Shown in pieces: positions 35,801 through 49,172 of a stretch of 64,000 nucleotides of DNA. Position 1 is the stretch's first letter. Every line of letters begins with the position of its first letter. Source of the stretch: Coptis chinensis (Eukaryota > Streptophyta > Magnoliopsida > Ranunculales > Ranunculaceae). Both the position numbers and the translations under genes were made by a program. The DNA lies in NCBI GenBank assembly GCA_015680905.1, contig CM027382.1, positions 13,985,501-14,049,500 of the forward strand. Direction: 5' to 3'. The notes beneath the pieces are model-generated. The model saw nothing but the letters and a program-made list of their open reading frames with translations, made no database searches and had not been told where the DNA came from.

Positions 35801-38746
35801 AGTTACAAACACAGGAATCTTAAAATGGTGCTACACCTTCTAAGGGGGTCCTGTGTATAGCATTTATTATGTGCAACAAAGTAAATTCTTTGTCCAAGCA
35901 TCCATGTGTGTCGCAAGGGCTAGCTACTTAGAATCGGTCTTATGGAGTTTTGACACAATTAATGGAAATATATAATGGACACATGACCTTGAAGATTGGC
36001 TTTCATTTTAAACTCGTTATAGTACTCAAGAACTTGACAGCTACTCTGCTCAGGAGAGATTGGTGAATATACGTGGTACACGAAGACTATGATTCAAAAG
36101 TACCATATCCTTATTCTGCTTATTATGTACAGCCATCTAACGACTAACCGCCACAAAGTATAACTTATTAAAAAAAACAAAAAACTACAAGTAGGATTAT
36201 GAGATCTTACAAAATAAAACAAGATTGGAATCCTTGTCCAGAATTTTGTGTGTGCTCTTACGAAAGACGTCTCATGAGTAAGCCTGAATCTTGCAGGATC
36301 TGCACGAGTTGTGATGTCGAGTTCAGTATTGTCAGAAATAGAAAATAAAGTATATAGGAGATTAAATTATAATAGCACAATACACGAGTTTCATACTGGT
36401 AAGTGCCTTCTAGCTTAGTCGGTAAAACCTTTGGGTGATGATACCAGAGGTCTGGGGTTTGAACCCCGCTACACAATTGAGTTACTGATCTCTTTAAAAA
36501 CGGGTTTGCCCACACATTTTTTTGTAAGTGCCTTCTAGCTTAGTTGGTAAAACCTTTGGGTGATGGTACCAGAGGTCTGGGGTTCGAACCCCCACTACAC
36601 ACAATTGAGTTACTAATCTCTTTAAAAAAAAGGTTTGCCCACACATTTTTTTGTAAGTGTCTTCTAACTTAGTTGGTAAAATCTTTGGGTGATGATATCA
36701 GAGGTCTCAGGTCTGGGTTCGAACCCTGCTACACACAAGTAAGTTACTGATCGGTGATGATACCAGAGGTCTGGGGATCGAACCCCGCCAGCATCAAAGA
36801 GTTACTAATCTCATTTCAAACAGGCTTGCCAATCAAAAAAAAAAAAGTTTCATACTGGAAACATGAGAGATATATTGTCATCCAAGAAAAAAACATACGA
36901 GAATTTATTTTTCATAGAAAATACCATTTGAAAACTCGTAGTCCTGAGACAAAGTATCCTTCTCCCACTCTTTCCATCCACGAATCTGCATAAAAAAAAG
37001 AAGGAATGAGTAACAATATATTGTCAATTACATGACATTTGTAATCTTGGAGATGGTAACAGTTATTAGCACAGAGAACACATAGAAAAAGGATGCAGGT
37101 TAGTGATGTCAGGGAAGATATCTAACATCAACCGGGTCCTCAGATCCCACTGTGTTTGGGCTGGTTCCTACTTTATCATTTCTATTAAAGGTTTGAACGA
37201 TTTCCTTTTGGCTCAGTGAGAATTACATATTGACATTGATCCAACCGGTCAACAAAACCAAGCCATATGGCTGATTTACGCCCTGCCGTACAATAAATTC
37301 ATGCAGCAAACCATCTTTCCATGATCAGCAAATAGTACCAATTACCAAGTCCACTATCACGTTGATTACCATAATGTTTCCATGTAATGTCAAATATTTC
37401 TTGACCATCCACTACATGCAATTAAGTATAAATGTGCCTCTTCAATACAATGTATATTGCAAAAGGCATTACCGCATTAGCTAGATGGAAGCCAATAAAA
37501 TGGTGAAAACAAAACTGTTTTAGCACAAGCCCCCACTATTCAAGAAGAATACATATTCATTCTCTAGATTCCTCACAATTTACATTATAGATGCCAAAAC
37601 AAGCAAACAATTATAAGACATATATACCTACCCACCTTTAGTCTTCCAAGTGTCATCGTTACAGCACTTAATACTACATGAAAGACTGCAAGAAAGAATA
37701 TGAAAATGTGCAACTGATGCAACCCGCTCAAGAGATATAAGTGATTCATAACCCTGTCAGAAAGAATGGTAAAACTTAGTTTAGGCAAATACAAGACAGA
37801 TTCCAAAAATCTGTTCCCTACGTACAAGCATAAACTAGAAAAAAAAAAATTTATCGAGATTGGATACTAGTTAAGCATTAAGTTGTGAATGCTGATGTAA
37901 TTCTATTGCAGGGTGCATCAACAGAAACTTGGTCTAGCTTGTATTCACCAGCTCATTGAAAGGATAATGTGCATATCAAATGATATTCGCTTTGTTTGGA
38001 ACCATAGTCCCCGTTACTAGTAAACATCTGATTCACTATGACCAGTTGTATCTTAAGCGTGTTTTTCAATTTCTAGAATAGTTCATTCTCACTTTCTTAC
38101 AAAAAGTTGTGAGAATTTTTTTTGTTTTTCTCATTTGATCAATGGGTGCAGGAGTGTGGGAAGTGTGGCAGGCTAATTCCGTATAATGCTACTGAAGATT
38201 TCCGCCCTATAACTCTGAGAAATTATTAAGAGCTTTACTGATGTTCAAAACCATATAGAAAAGATTTGTCACAGTTCTCTTCTTATTTGGCAACTAAGAA
38301 AAGTAATCAGAAAGAAAATCTTAGCTATTTTCTGACACAGCCTCTAATTTCTTAGTATTCATTACACGACCGGGAAAAGTTCGCTTAGTTACCTAATTTC
38401 TAATTTGGTATAATGCTACTGTCTAATGTCTCAATCTGAAAAATGGTGTAATATACACATACTGTTTTGCAAGTAGTTGCTGATGCAGCACCAGCCAAGA
38501 ATCTACGATCATTCCATAAAAGCCTTCGGCGATGTTCCTCAGTACTACTTTCCTCTGCTTTATCTTTGTGTCTAAGTGGGCATGGCAACATTGAATCTGC
38601 TGCTTTATAGGGGATACAGATTTTAGCAATGTAGACCTGGCTGAATGTCAGAATTAGGGAAATGAAACCTAAAACCATCAGCTCTGCATAGCCAATAGAA
38701 GAAAAAAAATGATTTAATTTACGGTTTGAAAATCCCCAAAGATGAT

Positions 38747-38795
<49 letters not shown>

Positions 38796-39793
38796 TTGTA
38801 ATTGAGATTTGAGAATGAAGAGTTTATATTTACCTCCTTTAACCTTCTCAAGAGCTTCAAAGAGAGCTTTTTTGTGCCTATCCGTGAACCACTGAAGTAG
38901 AAACAATATATAAAGTAATTCAGACAATGTGAAATATAACTTGAAACCTACAAACTGTACTAAACACTAATTTAACAAAATTCTTCATCCCCACACACAC
39001 AAGAAACAATAAATATTGAACATAAATACTGCCCAAAAAAGAACTCAATAAGAATTAGCCCTTCAATTTCTTTTGCGTATGAGCAAGAAAAGTCAAAGAA
39101 ACTGAAACTTCCGACAAAAACACACATAATTACGCATTAATGCACCAAAGCCACCTAAACTCCTAAACTCCACAATCTATCTTGCTTGCTTCACTATTAT
39201 TGAAAGAAACTCTCAGCTGTTTCTCAACAAATGTTATAATTAAGAGAAAAATAAATGTTTCTCAGCAGAGTTAACTAAAATTAGACCAAAACTAATAACA
39301 TCAATCTGTTACTACACCTGATTTGTTCATTACTCTCTACTGCAACTTAAAGAAGAAAAATTTACCAAAAAAACAAAAAATCTAGCCTCACTTCAACTCA
39401 TGACAAAAAATAGTAAAAATAACAAAGCCATCAAATTTATCTTAAAACCCAATTTGGGTAAATCAAAATAAGAGAACTTTTTAACAAATTGACTTGAAAC
39501 AGAAAAAGAACTTTTTCATTTTGAACTCTGCAAGTCTGCAACTATCAGAAACTCCACTGAACTCAAACAGACCAAAAAGCAGACACCCCAGTAAATCTAA
39601 CTCAAAAAGAAAGTCAAACTAAAATCTTAAAAAAAAAAAAACAGTTGCATGTTTCCTTACGTACCGTTCCAAGTTTATGAAGAACTTTCTCCAAACCGAT
39701 AGAAATAATTATGATAATAGCAACAACAGTAGCAACAGCCCATGTTGGTGTTTGATCAAGTTGTCTTGAGGTTGAAGATTCACCACCCGCCAT
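32813..39793 (-). CDS. MLO-like seven-transmembrane protein, copy B (15 exons; one apparent frameshift)
   Basis: Same gene model as copy A. Exons: 39665-39793, 38834-38891, 38463-38683, 37636-37753, 36925-36985, 36211-36299, 35674-35751, 35506-35594, 35344-35393, 35162-35202, 34904-35077, 34192-34227, 34019-34086, 33362-33422, 32813-33211. Exons 5, 6 and 15 read cleanly here: [14 protein letters not shown], then [20 protein letters not shown], and the 132-residue C-terminal exon with [20 protein letters not shown]. Exon 4 is one base long, breaking GYESLIS into the helix LHQLHIF. In exon 7 the family motif FFRQFF is scrambled over about nine codons although the total stays a multiple of three. 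Each damaged spot is intact in copy A, so a full 555-residue product is implied for the ancestral gene. Promoter, SINE-bearing intron and 3' flank are duplicated too. Clade III-like by its C-terminus; tentative. Confidence 0.93.
36387..36858 (+). mobile_element. Multimeric SINE insertion in MLO intron 5 (unit B)
   Basis: Same four-unit array. Here the units read ACCAGAGGTCTGGGGTTCG, closer to a tRNA-type B-box region than the unit A reading. The flanking duplication reads AGTTTCATACTGG on both sides (36387-36399 and 36846-36858). Confidence 0.82.
38750..38793. repeat. (TA)n microsatellite in MLO intron 2, copy B
   Basis: About 21 TA dinucleotides, expanded relative to unit A. Confidence 0.9.
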
Positions 39794-39914
39794 ATTTAAC
39801 TAACAAACTAACACTCACTCCCTCACAAAACTAAACAACACCAAGTCTCAAAACTCTCTCTTCCAACACTTTATGCAAAATAAATGGAAAGAAAAAAAGT
39901 TCCTGTTTAGGGAG

Positions 39915-39920
39915 TTTATA
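39915..39920 (-). promoter_or_regulatory. Candidate TATA box of MLO copy B
   Basis: Minus-strand TATAAA about 120 bp before the start codon, identical in context to 17730-17735. Confidence 0.45.
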
Positions 39921-40774
39921 AGAACCACTTGCAGAAAGAGTTGCAAGTATAATTATTGATGCTCTTTCAAGCAGGGTGTTATGGTGGAAACGACCATTAT
40001 TTATGTCGTACGTTCGGTTTGGCTCATAGTTTGTTGGATTGCTTTAGTTTTTTATTATGTTTTTGTTATCAGTTTTGACTCTTGTTCTGTTTTATTACAA
40101 AAAAAAACACCCAATCAACACGTTTTATTAGTTAGTAAGATGAAATGAGAACATAACACGTGGAATTGACTGTTGAGTACTTATCTAATTTGTGGATTAG
40201 CACGAACTTTCTTAAGAGTAGGGTCTTTGTCTTGAAATGGTAAAGAAACGCGGTTACATTGCATGGGCTGTATTTTTTTTACCCTCTTTAAATTGACGGT
40301 TTTCTTAAGAGTGAATTTGTAAGTTAGTAAAATTGGGCTGACACATTTTTTGCTTGTAAATTAAGTCTTTATGATATTCAATGAAGTTATCATTGTGTAC
40401 TTAGAATTTTAGAGGTAAGATGATTATGGGATTTATGGGATGGCGAAATTCTCAATTTTTGGTCCCCATTGCAAAAGAAACTAATTTGTTTGATTTCAGG
40501 ACAACGATATGGATATATGATGATCTCGCTATCTCAGGACCACATTATTTTTTAACTTCCTATTACGGGATAGTACTTTAGGACAAAACAGTTGGACCCA
40601 TTGATTAGATTCTGCTATATTTGGAAGGCACCAAATTCTCCCATCCCTGGCTCCATGCCTTAGTAGCTGCCTTTATCATAGGTGGATAGGTGATAGGTCA
40701 AACTGTCAAACCCATCGAAGTGCTTGTTCCATACTTGTATTGCATTTTAAAGTTTATTTTAAGCAAGGTCTAAA

Positions 40775-41150
40775 ATATCGATATTGATCAATATATCGGT
40801 GTATTTAAAAACTGATATATATCGGATATATCTATTATTTTGGTGATTATTTCAAATTATTTAAAATATCAGAAATATCAGATATATTGGACATATAATA
40901 TCGAAAATATATCGGAAATATATTGGAAATATCAGATTTATATTAAAAAATAGTCAAAAAGTCAACCGATATATATCATAAATATCGGATATATCGATTA
41001 TATCGGCGATATAAAGTTTTATATCGGAAAAAAAAAAGATTCTATATTCAATAGATATATATCGGAAATATCAATATCGGTGTACCAAAATATCAATATA
41101 TATCGATAATATATCAGATATATCGACGATATTTTGGTCGATGATTTTAA
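40775..41150. repeat. ATATCGG-rich degenerate repeat (unit B)
   Basis: Counterpart of 18590-18970, with scattered substitutions between the two. Confidence 0.7.
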
Positions 41151-41280
41151 GTTGAGTTCGTCTACCTGGAACATATTTTCATAAGTACCACATCTGAGAC
41201 TGTTGGATCTGAAAATAATTATCTTTCTTTCTTTTTGTCTTTGATTTTCTAACCGTCGGATCTCGGATCCAACGGTCTCT

Positions 41281-41400
41281 CTCGTTCCTATAAAAATATT
41301 CTCGTTCCTGAAGTTTATAGCACACTGCCCGAAAAATAGTTTTTCTTGTTCGTAATAGGCCAGGCCTTTCTGAAGTTTACATAGCACACTGCCCGAGAGA
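41281..41400. repeat. Local partial duplication unique to unit B
   Basis: A piece resembling TGAAGTTTATAGCACACTG is inserted about 55 bp before its source copy (TGAAGTTTACATAGCACACT). Unit A has one copy only. Confidence 0.7.
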
Positions 41401-41869
41401 ACTTCATAAGTTTTTCTTGTTGATTACTTGGTTCAAATTATTTATGAACAAAAATTAGTTTTTGAGGGGTTAAATATTGAGAACCTCATATAAAAAATAT
41501 AAAATCCCTCAATAGTCCCCGTATGTAATTATTGGAAGGTTATTGGAAAAGACAAACCGTCAAAAACCTACAGGCCAAGAATCTAAGGAATAAGGACGGA
41601 TCAAAACAATCTACGGTCTACCCAATCATCCAAAAAAAAATCTGCTCATAATCTTTATTAGAATAGAATATGCCAAAAAAGCAGCAACCCCTCGTGAAAT
41701 CATGGGTCGTGACGATTGACGAAGTCCAATTTTGTTTGAAATATAAATTGTGTCAAGTTTGTTTTTTTTGTTTAGTAAAGTTAAAGATATATTAAAAAAA
41801 GGAAAAATATACTGTGGTTTTGAGGAGAATTACATTCCATCCCTTCTCAAAAATTCATATTGTTACAAC

Positions 41870-42390
41870 TATTGAAACAATAGAACATCTACAAGCAATT
41901 TAATGGAACCTATAATAGTACCTAAACGAAGACTCCCACATATTGTGTAACCATATAGGTTGGCCCTCATATATCATATTTTGATTGTCCAAAAAACTCA
42001 CGTTATTTTTTGCAGCCAAATCCGCAGAAAAATTTTCTTCCCTCCAAATCGAGGTAAGTTTGAGTGACTGAAAGTTGTGTGCACAGTTATTCCATCTCGC
42101 CTTAAGCTGTCAAGAGACATTTCCTGTACTAAAAGCACCTACGGTTGATATAGAGTCTGACTCGATTAAGATGTGATTCCATCCCCTTGCAATAGCAAGT
42201 TCCGCACCCATATCAATAGCATTGCATTCGGTTCGAAAGCTTGTGCCTATTCCCAAGTTGCTACTGAGCACAAGTTTAAATGCACCCTTGCTGTCTCTAT
42301 AAGTAACTCCAATGCCCGACGGTCCTGGGTTCCAAAACTAGCACCATCAATATTAACTCCAATGCCCGACATTCTTGTGTCAAGTGTCAA
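41870..42390 (-). pseudogene. LINE-type RNase H relic (unit B copy)
   Basis: Counterpart of 19640-20160, nearly identical. Confidence 0.62.
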
Positions 42391-42760
42391 CATACATAGG
42401 ACACGTAAAATAAAATGGAAAAAAGTAAATCTCTACCCAAAAAAAAATCCCACCACCACCTACAGTACAGTATTATAATATTTGTGTTATTTTTTTTTAC
42501 ACATGCTAGTGAATAAAATTGTTTTGATTAAACAAGCACAAGGCATGGTCGCATGGAACATTTCGCATGCATGTTGCCTTAGCAATCCCATCACAGAGGA
42601 GCATTTTGAGAAATTCCTTTATTTTATTTTATTTGCAGATAACAATATATATTTTTTGAGAAATACATTAATTAGTTGATTAGTTCAGATAACATATTTA
42701 TGGCAGTGCTTTCAAATACATTATGTGATCTACCAAATGCATTTATACACCTAAAGTAAA

Positions 42761-43193
42761 AGTGTGTGTTTGTTATGATTTAAAATATTTATGGAAAGGA
42801 AAGGAAAATAAGAATTGGCCCACTTTTTCCATAGTTTTTAAAGGCGTTGTTTTTTCATGGAAAGGAAATGGGATTTTCCATATATTAAACAAATGTAAAA
42901 AGTTTTTTGTCTTATTTAACCCCGAAAATTTTGTGGAAATGAAAAGGAAAGGAAATGGATAGATAGGGACTTACGCCTACTAATACACCCATGACCCAAC
43001 AATATAATTATTCATTTTATAGCTTTTGCAAAACAAACACGATTATTTATTTTCCCAAACTTTTACTTTTTCTTTCCCAGGTTTTTACCAAACACATACC
43101 ATTTAAAATTATTTCATTTCTATTCCATTCCATAGTGGACCACCCATTTTATTTTCTTTCCTTTCCATGAGTTAAAATTTAACAAACACACCC
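42761..43193. mobile_element. MITE with GTGTGTTTGTT ends (unit B copy)
   Basis: Counterpart of 20534-20966. The interior differs by several indels and the left end reads AGTGTGTGTTTGTT. Confidence 0.65.
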
Positions 43194-43458
43194 AAAATAA
43201 CCAAATGTGGGTTGGTATGAAAATCTTAAATTACTATCTAAGCTCTAACTTCTTGCAAATGCATGAACACAAGAGACAAGCGTTACAACAAGGACTAAGG
43301 GAGTGCTACACTTTTTGCTCTTGTTTTTTCCTTAGGTTTAACTGTTTAAGAACTACTACAGTACTACTTGCTTCCATAAATTAAAAGACTAATAGATAGC
43401 TGGATAAATTTATCACTAAACGCTATCCATTATTTCTATCAATTCGAGCAAGGGTTGT

Positions 43459-43650
<192 letters not shown>

Positions 43651-43929
43651 TTGATTTTATTGGAAAAGAATGTGTTTACTAGTACATAAGTGAGTGAGTA
43701 CCTCACTTGTGAGGTTCGAATTACAAAGATGAAAACAATATTGAAAAAGGGATTAACTCCCTATTACAAGAATTCTCCCTTGGTCCCCTAAGCACATTTG
43801 GCCAATCTAACACCAGTTTGCGTGGGACTTGAATACCTGATCATCACATGCAGTTGACGCGTTAAACTATCCTACAAGAAGTTAAGAACAACCGTGCCCA
43901 TTTCATTTCTTTTTATATATATACACACC

Positions 43930-45060
43930 AAAAAACACACGGTTAACTTGGATTAACTAGTATTATCCCCCGAGCCAATTAGGATCCCCACCCCTGGCAA
44001 TTAGGGTCTCCTCCAAATACACGGACAACTCCCTTCCTTCTAATACACACAAAAAAAATGAGTATTTGTTACTGACGGACCCATATTGTATTGGGCAGAT
44101 AAAAAAAAAAAAACAATTATTACAAGTGTGTCATTGGTCTCAAAAAAGTTCAAAAAAACAATTATTGAATGGTCCCAAAAGTTGAATTTGAAAACCCTTA
44201 AGCTTAAACGACTGCCAGTCGATTCGTTACAGCAAACTAAACGGTCTGATCACACCGTCTAGACTGAGTCCAAAACGATATAACCATATCGTTTGGGATT
44301 TGGACTTAGAAAAATCCCCAACGATATGGCCACACCGTTTAGACTAAGTCTCCAACAATATGGCTACACCGTTTGGACTAAATCCCCAACGATATGGCCA
44401 CACCGTTTGGGATTTAGACTTTGAAAAAATATAAAGTTCTGTTTTTTGGGCTTTTGACCAGTGTGGGCACATCGTTTGGACTAAGTCCTAAATGGTGTGG
44501 TCATGTCGTTTGGGATTTGAACTTTGAAAAAAAATATAAAGTTATGTTTTTTGGGCTCTTGACCGGTGTGGGCACATCGTTTGGACTAAGTCCCAAACGA
44601 TGTGGCCAAGTCGTTTTGGACTTAGTCCAAACGATGTGTCCACACCGATAAGTTTTTTTCTAAGTCCAAATCCCAAACGACATGAACACATCATTTTGGA
44701 CTTAGTCCGCATAAATTAATGACCGCAGACCATTTGGTTTAGTACAACGAATCCACTCTAGCCGGGTCGTTTAAGCTTGGGGTTTTCGAATTCAACTTTT
44801 TGGGACCAATGACACACTTGTAATAATTGTTTTTTTTTTGTTCTGCCCAACACAATATGGGATCCATCAGTAATAGGACCCAAAAAATTTGTGTGTATTT
44901 GGGGAAAAGATCCTAATTGCCTATCTAGTAGCCAAGGAAAATCCTAATTGATTGAGTTTTTTTTTGTGTGTATTTGGAGAAAGACCCTAATTGCCTATCT
45001 AATGAGGGAAAATCCTAATTGGCTAATCTAGGGATTACGTAACACTAACTAACCCATTGT
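43930..45060. mobile_element. Long-TIR element with palindrome-rich core (unit B)
   Basis: Counterpart of 21660-22790. Here the core units read more regularly (GGCCACACCGTTTGG, GACTAAGTCC). Confidence 0.65.
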
Positions 45061-45279
45061 ATTATTAGTCAACTAAATCGGGCCAAAGTCTTTCAAATGA
45101 CGCCGATCACAAACATATTTTCAAAACTGTCAAACTCATCCCATCTAATGTCTAATTTTTGTGAATTCCAACCGTGTTGTATCAGATTACCAATATCATT
45201 TGTTTACCAATTCATGAAGTGTGTGTTAGACTGTTAGTAACTTAATTAAACAAATGGTTACAAGTTCAAAAGTTTATTA

Positions 45280-48200
45280 TGTCACAGCCCGAATTTCTAA
45301 ACAATTAAAAAAAATGAATAATTAAAATATAAATATCTCAACCATCACTTGGTTCAATTGTCTAAAAACCCAGGCTATGACAGGGGATACAACACATGTC
45401 AAAACCTAAAACCCACATCACAACAGGATCAACTTAACAACAAAAATCTCCAAATTCCTCAACTATCACTTTATTAAAAACTTTCTTCCATCCCAATACA
45501 AACATAAACAAACTTTAAGAATAACAATTTCCAACATCGTATTCTCATGTCATATAAAAATGTAACCTACGTTATTACATCCTTCCAAAAGATCAGACCT
45601 AATAAACTAAACTCCCAGACTGCTCCAGGCGAGAATCCAAATCACACGCCGCGGTTCCACTGCCTTCCACCTGTGTTCCCAAGAACACACCCACGTTACC
45701 AAAACAAAGCAAACATGGGTCAGCAAAAATGGAATTTGCTGGTATGAGTAGACTACCCACAGATAAATATTATCATACTTTAATTATCCAAACAATCACT
45801 TTATATTTTCCCATAACTTAATCATTCTCAGCTTGGAAGACAGGTAGTTCCGTCATTTCAACCGGCATAGTGTCTTCCCAAGCAAGACTTCCATTCTATT
45901 AACTCATTATCATAACTCGTTATTATAACTAGGTAACTGAATTAAAACCTACTGATATCCACTTTTGGATAAGGGTAGGACCGCGTCCCTGCACAAAATG
46001 TTATTAAGTCCTACCCTTCCTGCAAAAGAAAGTTAGCAATTTTATATAATATGTGTAGATATCCTATAGGTATTCCAATGCAAGCCCAAATACACTCGCA
46101 TAATCAAATCAATTTCTTTTATCAAATAATCAATTTCTTTTCTTATACACTCACCATTTAGTGCCTATATATCTTAGGTCATTCCCGTCACATTCAAGGA
46201 ATACCCAACCCTACATTCCCGTACACTCAAGGAACACAACTAACCCGCAAGGCGAATACCTTAGTTCCTCTCTAGGGTAGTCCAAACAATCTGGTCATTC
46301 ATGGCACATTCAATGAATACCGGGTTATTCATGGCACATTTAATGAATACCCATAGATAACGCTAACGGGCCATTTATGGCACATTCAATAAATGCCCAC
46401 CTATCCTATGACATCAACAGTCATAAAACTCAATTCCAAAACCTTAAGGCGTGGAGAGTTCTAAAAGAGTGCGGTAAATTTATTTACGCATTATTGAACT
46501 TTATTTTATATATCAATTTAGAGAACGAATGAGTATTTTGATTCCTGTATTTTTGATTTACGCGTTATTAATTTCAGGGATGTCTTAGTGTCATAACGTT
46601 GCATATCATAAAAGATTGAAATATCACATAATAGTTAATACACGTACACACGTATATATATACAGGTCTTAGCCTAAAGTTAAGCACCTATCCCAATAGA
46701 CTTAATCATAGCCAAGTCAAAGGTCTTTATGGCTATGTCTCTTAAAATATAAATCTTGTCACGTGTCTAAAATACGTCATATCAACGTCAAAGTCAACAT
46801 ATCATGGTCAAAGTCAAACTGTCATTTCCATGTTCGACAGGTTCAGGGTCATAGCCATGGTTCATGGCTAAGGTCAATGTGCATGGCTCATGGGCTCATG
46901 ACCAAGGTAATGGTTCGGACCCAACTGGCCAAGCCCAAACCTTAGAACCTGGAAGTCTAAACATTTAAAGACCAATTAGATCTATTTTAAGTCCTATGGA
47001 CTGGCCTCAAACAATATTAGAAATTAGCCCAAAACCTTATACTGACCTGGCCCAAAACATAATTGGATTCGGCTCGAAAATTAAACTGAAACCGGCCCAA
47101 CAAAACAATCTAAGTTCTGGCCCAAAGACTTAAAAGAATTTGGCCCAAACCAAATAGAAATGAACTGGCCCAATACAACTCAAAATTTGCTAAGGCCCAA
47201 GGCCCAACTAAACAAATCAATTTCAGCCCAAAGAAATCGACCCAGGCCCAAGCCCACTAAGATGAACAGTGTCATCTTCTCCAACAGCCACCACCAAAAC
47301 CGGCCACCACCAATTCCGATCGACCACCCATTTTGACCCCACGGTTTTCCTCCTCATCACCAACCAAACAACATTAACAAAAGCCAAAAACCGAAAATCA
47401 TACAATCAAAACTCTTCCTAAATCTAGATCTGAAAATTTCGGGCTGCCATGAATGGCTTCTCCGAGCTCCACTCGACAGCCCTCATCACTCCACCATTTC
47501 CACAACAATCCCTTTCCAGTACATAACCCGAAACCCACCAACCAACAAACCAATCAACCTAATGAAAACAAATTTTGAGTTTGAGCCGCCATTAACGATT
47601 TCGTTTTTACTGAGCTTCAAATTTAACTAGAACGACCCCACTCCTCAAGCCCCCGACGTCCATCATACATCAACAACCAATTTAGTTTAACATCACGGTA
47701 TATATAAAAAAGGTTTAAACAAATCCCTCGGGACAATTTGACGATTTGTCCTCGTGGTTTGGCGGCGCCATTGACGCCTATTCAAAGCTTGAACAGAGCT
47801 TCCACAGCCCCACCCAAATCCGGCATTAAATCCAACGATTTCAACCATCACCAATACCCCGACAGTTCAAACAAAACAGAAAATACGTTTTCTTTGTCTT
47901 GGCTCGAGACGCCATTGACGCCTCCAAGCTTCGACAGCCCGACGTCAACAACTCCATACAAAGCCAAAACAACAAGGGTTCAAACAACCAAAAGACAAGA
48001 CGATTAATAATAACCGAATACTGAATCAAAAACATGAGCAGAAATCTTTAACAATAAAGTTTATACATGAAATAGAAACTAATCTACTCACCTTTAGCGC
48101 GCTCTGACTATCAACCAGCTACCAAGAAAAACTTCTTTTTCTGCTGCCAGTAAAACTTCTCTCTTTTCTGTAAAACTCTCGCGGTGTTTTTGACCAACCC

Positions 48201-48387
48201 TATTCTGTTTTCTGTTCTGTTCAAAAACAAAACCCCCGAAATAGGGAAGAAGGTTTATCCCATAAACCCACGTCTCCTATTTCCACTAACACTTATCCTA
48301 TTTATTTTATCTATTATCTATTATTATTATCTATTATTATTATTATTATTAGGAAAATAAAAGAATTAAAACACGGGGTGTTATACA
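45280..48387 (-). mobile_element. Solo-LTR-like or non-autonomous LTR element, about 3.1 kb
   Basis: Left edge TGTCACAGCCCGAATTTC; right edge ACACGGGGTGTTATACA. On the minus strand this reads TGTATAACACCCCGTG...CGGGCTGTGACA, the AACACCCCG/CGGGCTGTGACA pair of ends common in plant LTR sequences. No second copy in LTR arrangement and no gag or pol were seen, so a solo LTR or LARD-type element is likely. A clear 5-bp duplication was not found, so the exact ends are uncertain. The right breakpoint of the tandem duplication (47430) lies inside it. Confidence 0.5.
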
Positions 48388-48399
48388 TTAGGTATTTGG

Positions 48400-48510
48400 A
48401 ACTGGTCCAGGATCAGAAGACTATAATTATATTATATATATATATATATAATATAATTATAGTAATACATATATATGTCTATATATATATATAATATAAT
48501 TATACATTAG
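48400..48510. repeat. AT-rich palindromic low-complexity tract
   Basis: TATATATA and TAATATAATTATA arranged as near-palindromes. Confidence 0.8.
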
Positions 48511-49160
48511 GTGTTAATCAATCATTTAATCATTTAACTTTCGTAGGACACGTAACTACTGGAACTAGTTCCAAGCTTTATGATATTACAAGCATCATGC
48601 ATGTGCAAACTCACGCGTTGTTTTTATGCCCAAACTAAATATTTAAGATAGCAAGGGTAAGATCGTAAATATAAAAAAATAATATAGGCAAAAATGTCGT
48701 GACAAAGAATACAAATTACAAAATAAAAAATAAAAATAAAATTTATAGTATGGTACTATTATTGTATTATTATTTTTATTTTTATTTTCCAATAATCATA
48801 CTACTTTAAAAATCTCACCTATGTTATAATCTATAGGTTGGCCCAATGTGGCGGCTGCCCACCATAAAGTCTATCAGTTATCTATCTATAAAGATGTTAC
48901 CTAAGAGCATCTCTTGGTGGTGGTAGCATACTCTTTTTATATTTAAAAAAAAAAATTGAAGAAGTTGGTCGCAAATTTCAACTAATTCTAAGTAGTCGCA
49001 AATTTCGCCCACAAAATTCATTGTAGGGGACACCATACACGCCTGTACCAGTGTTGCGCGCCATTGGTACTGTCGCGTGCCAATACTAATGGCGCGTGCT
49101 ATCAAATACAAAGTCCAAAATTTCAATAAATTGCTTCATTCTCACCCAACACTCTAAAAC
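48511..49160. other. No recognisable gene
   Basis: AT-rich spacer with TTATTATT runs and short unsupported frames. CATGCATG-like motifs occur near 48595. Confidence 0.4.
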
Positions 49161-49172
49161 TATCTCCACAAC

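Noticed and set aside
38400-38927. A 175-residue uninterrupted open frame across MLO exons 2-3
   Set aside because: It reads through intron 2, where the TA microsatellite happens to stay open. Splice sites and the homologous copy show two exons.
45280-48387. A precise 5-bp target duplication for the LTR-like element
   Set aside because: Flanking bases (TATTA and TTAGG for the ends chosen) do not match, so I left the ends approximate.
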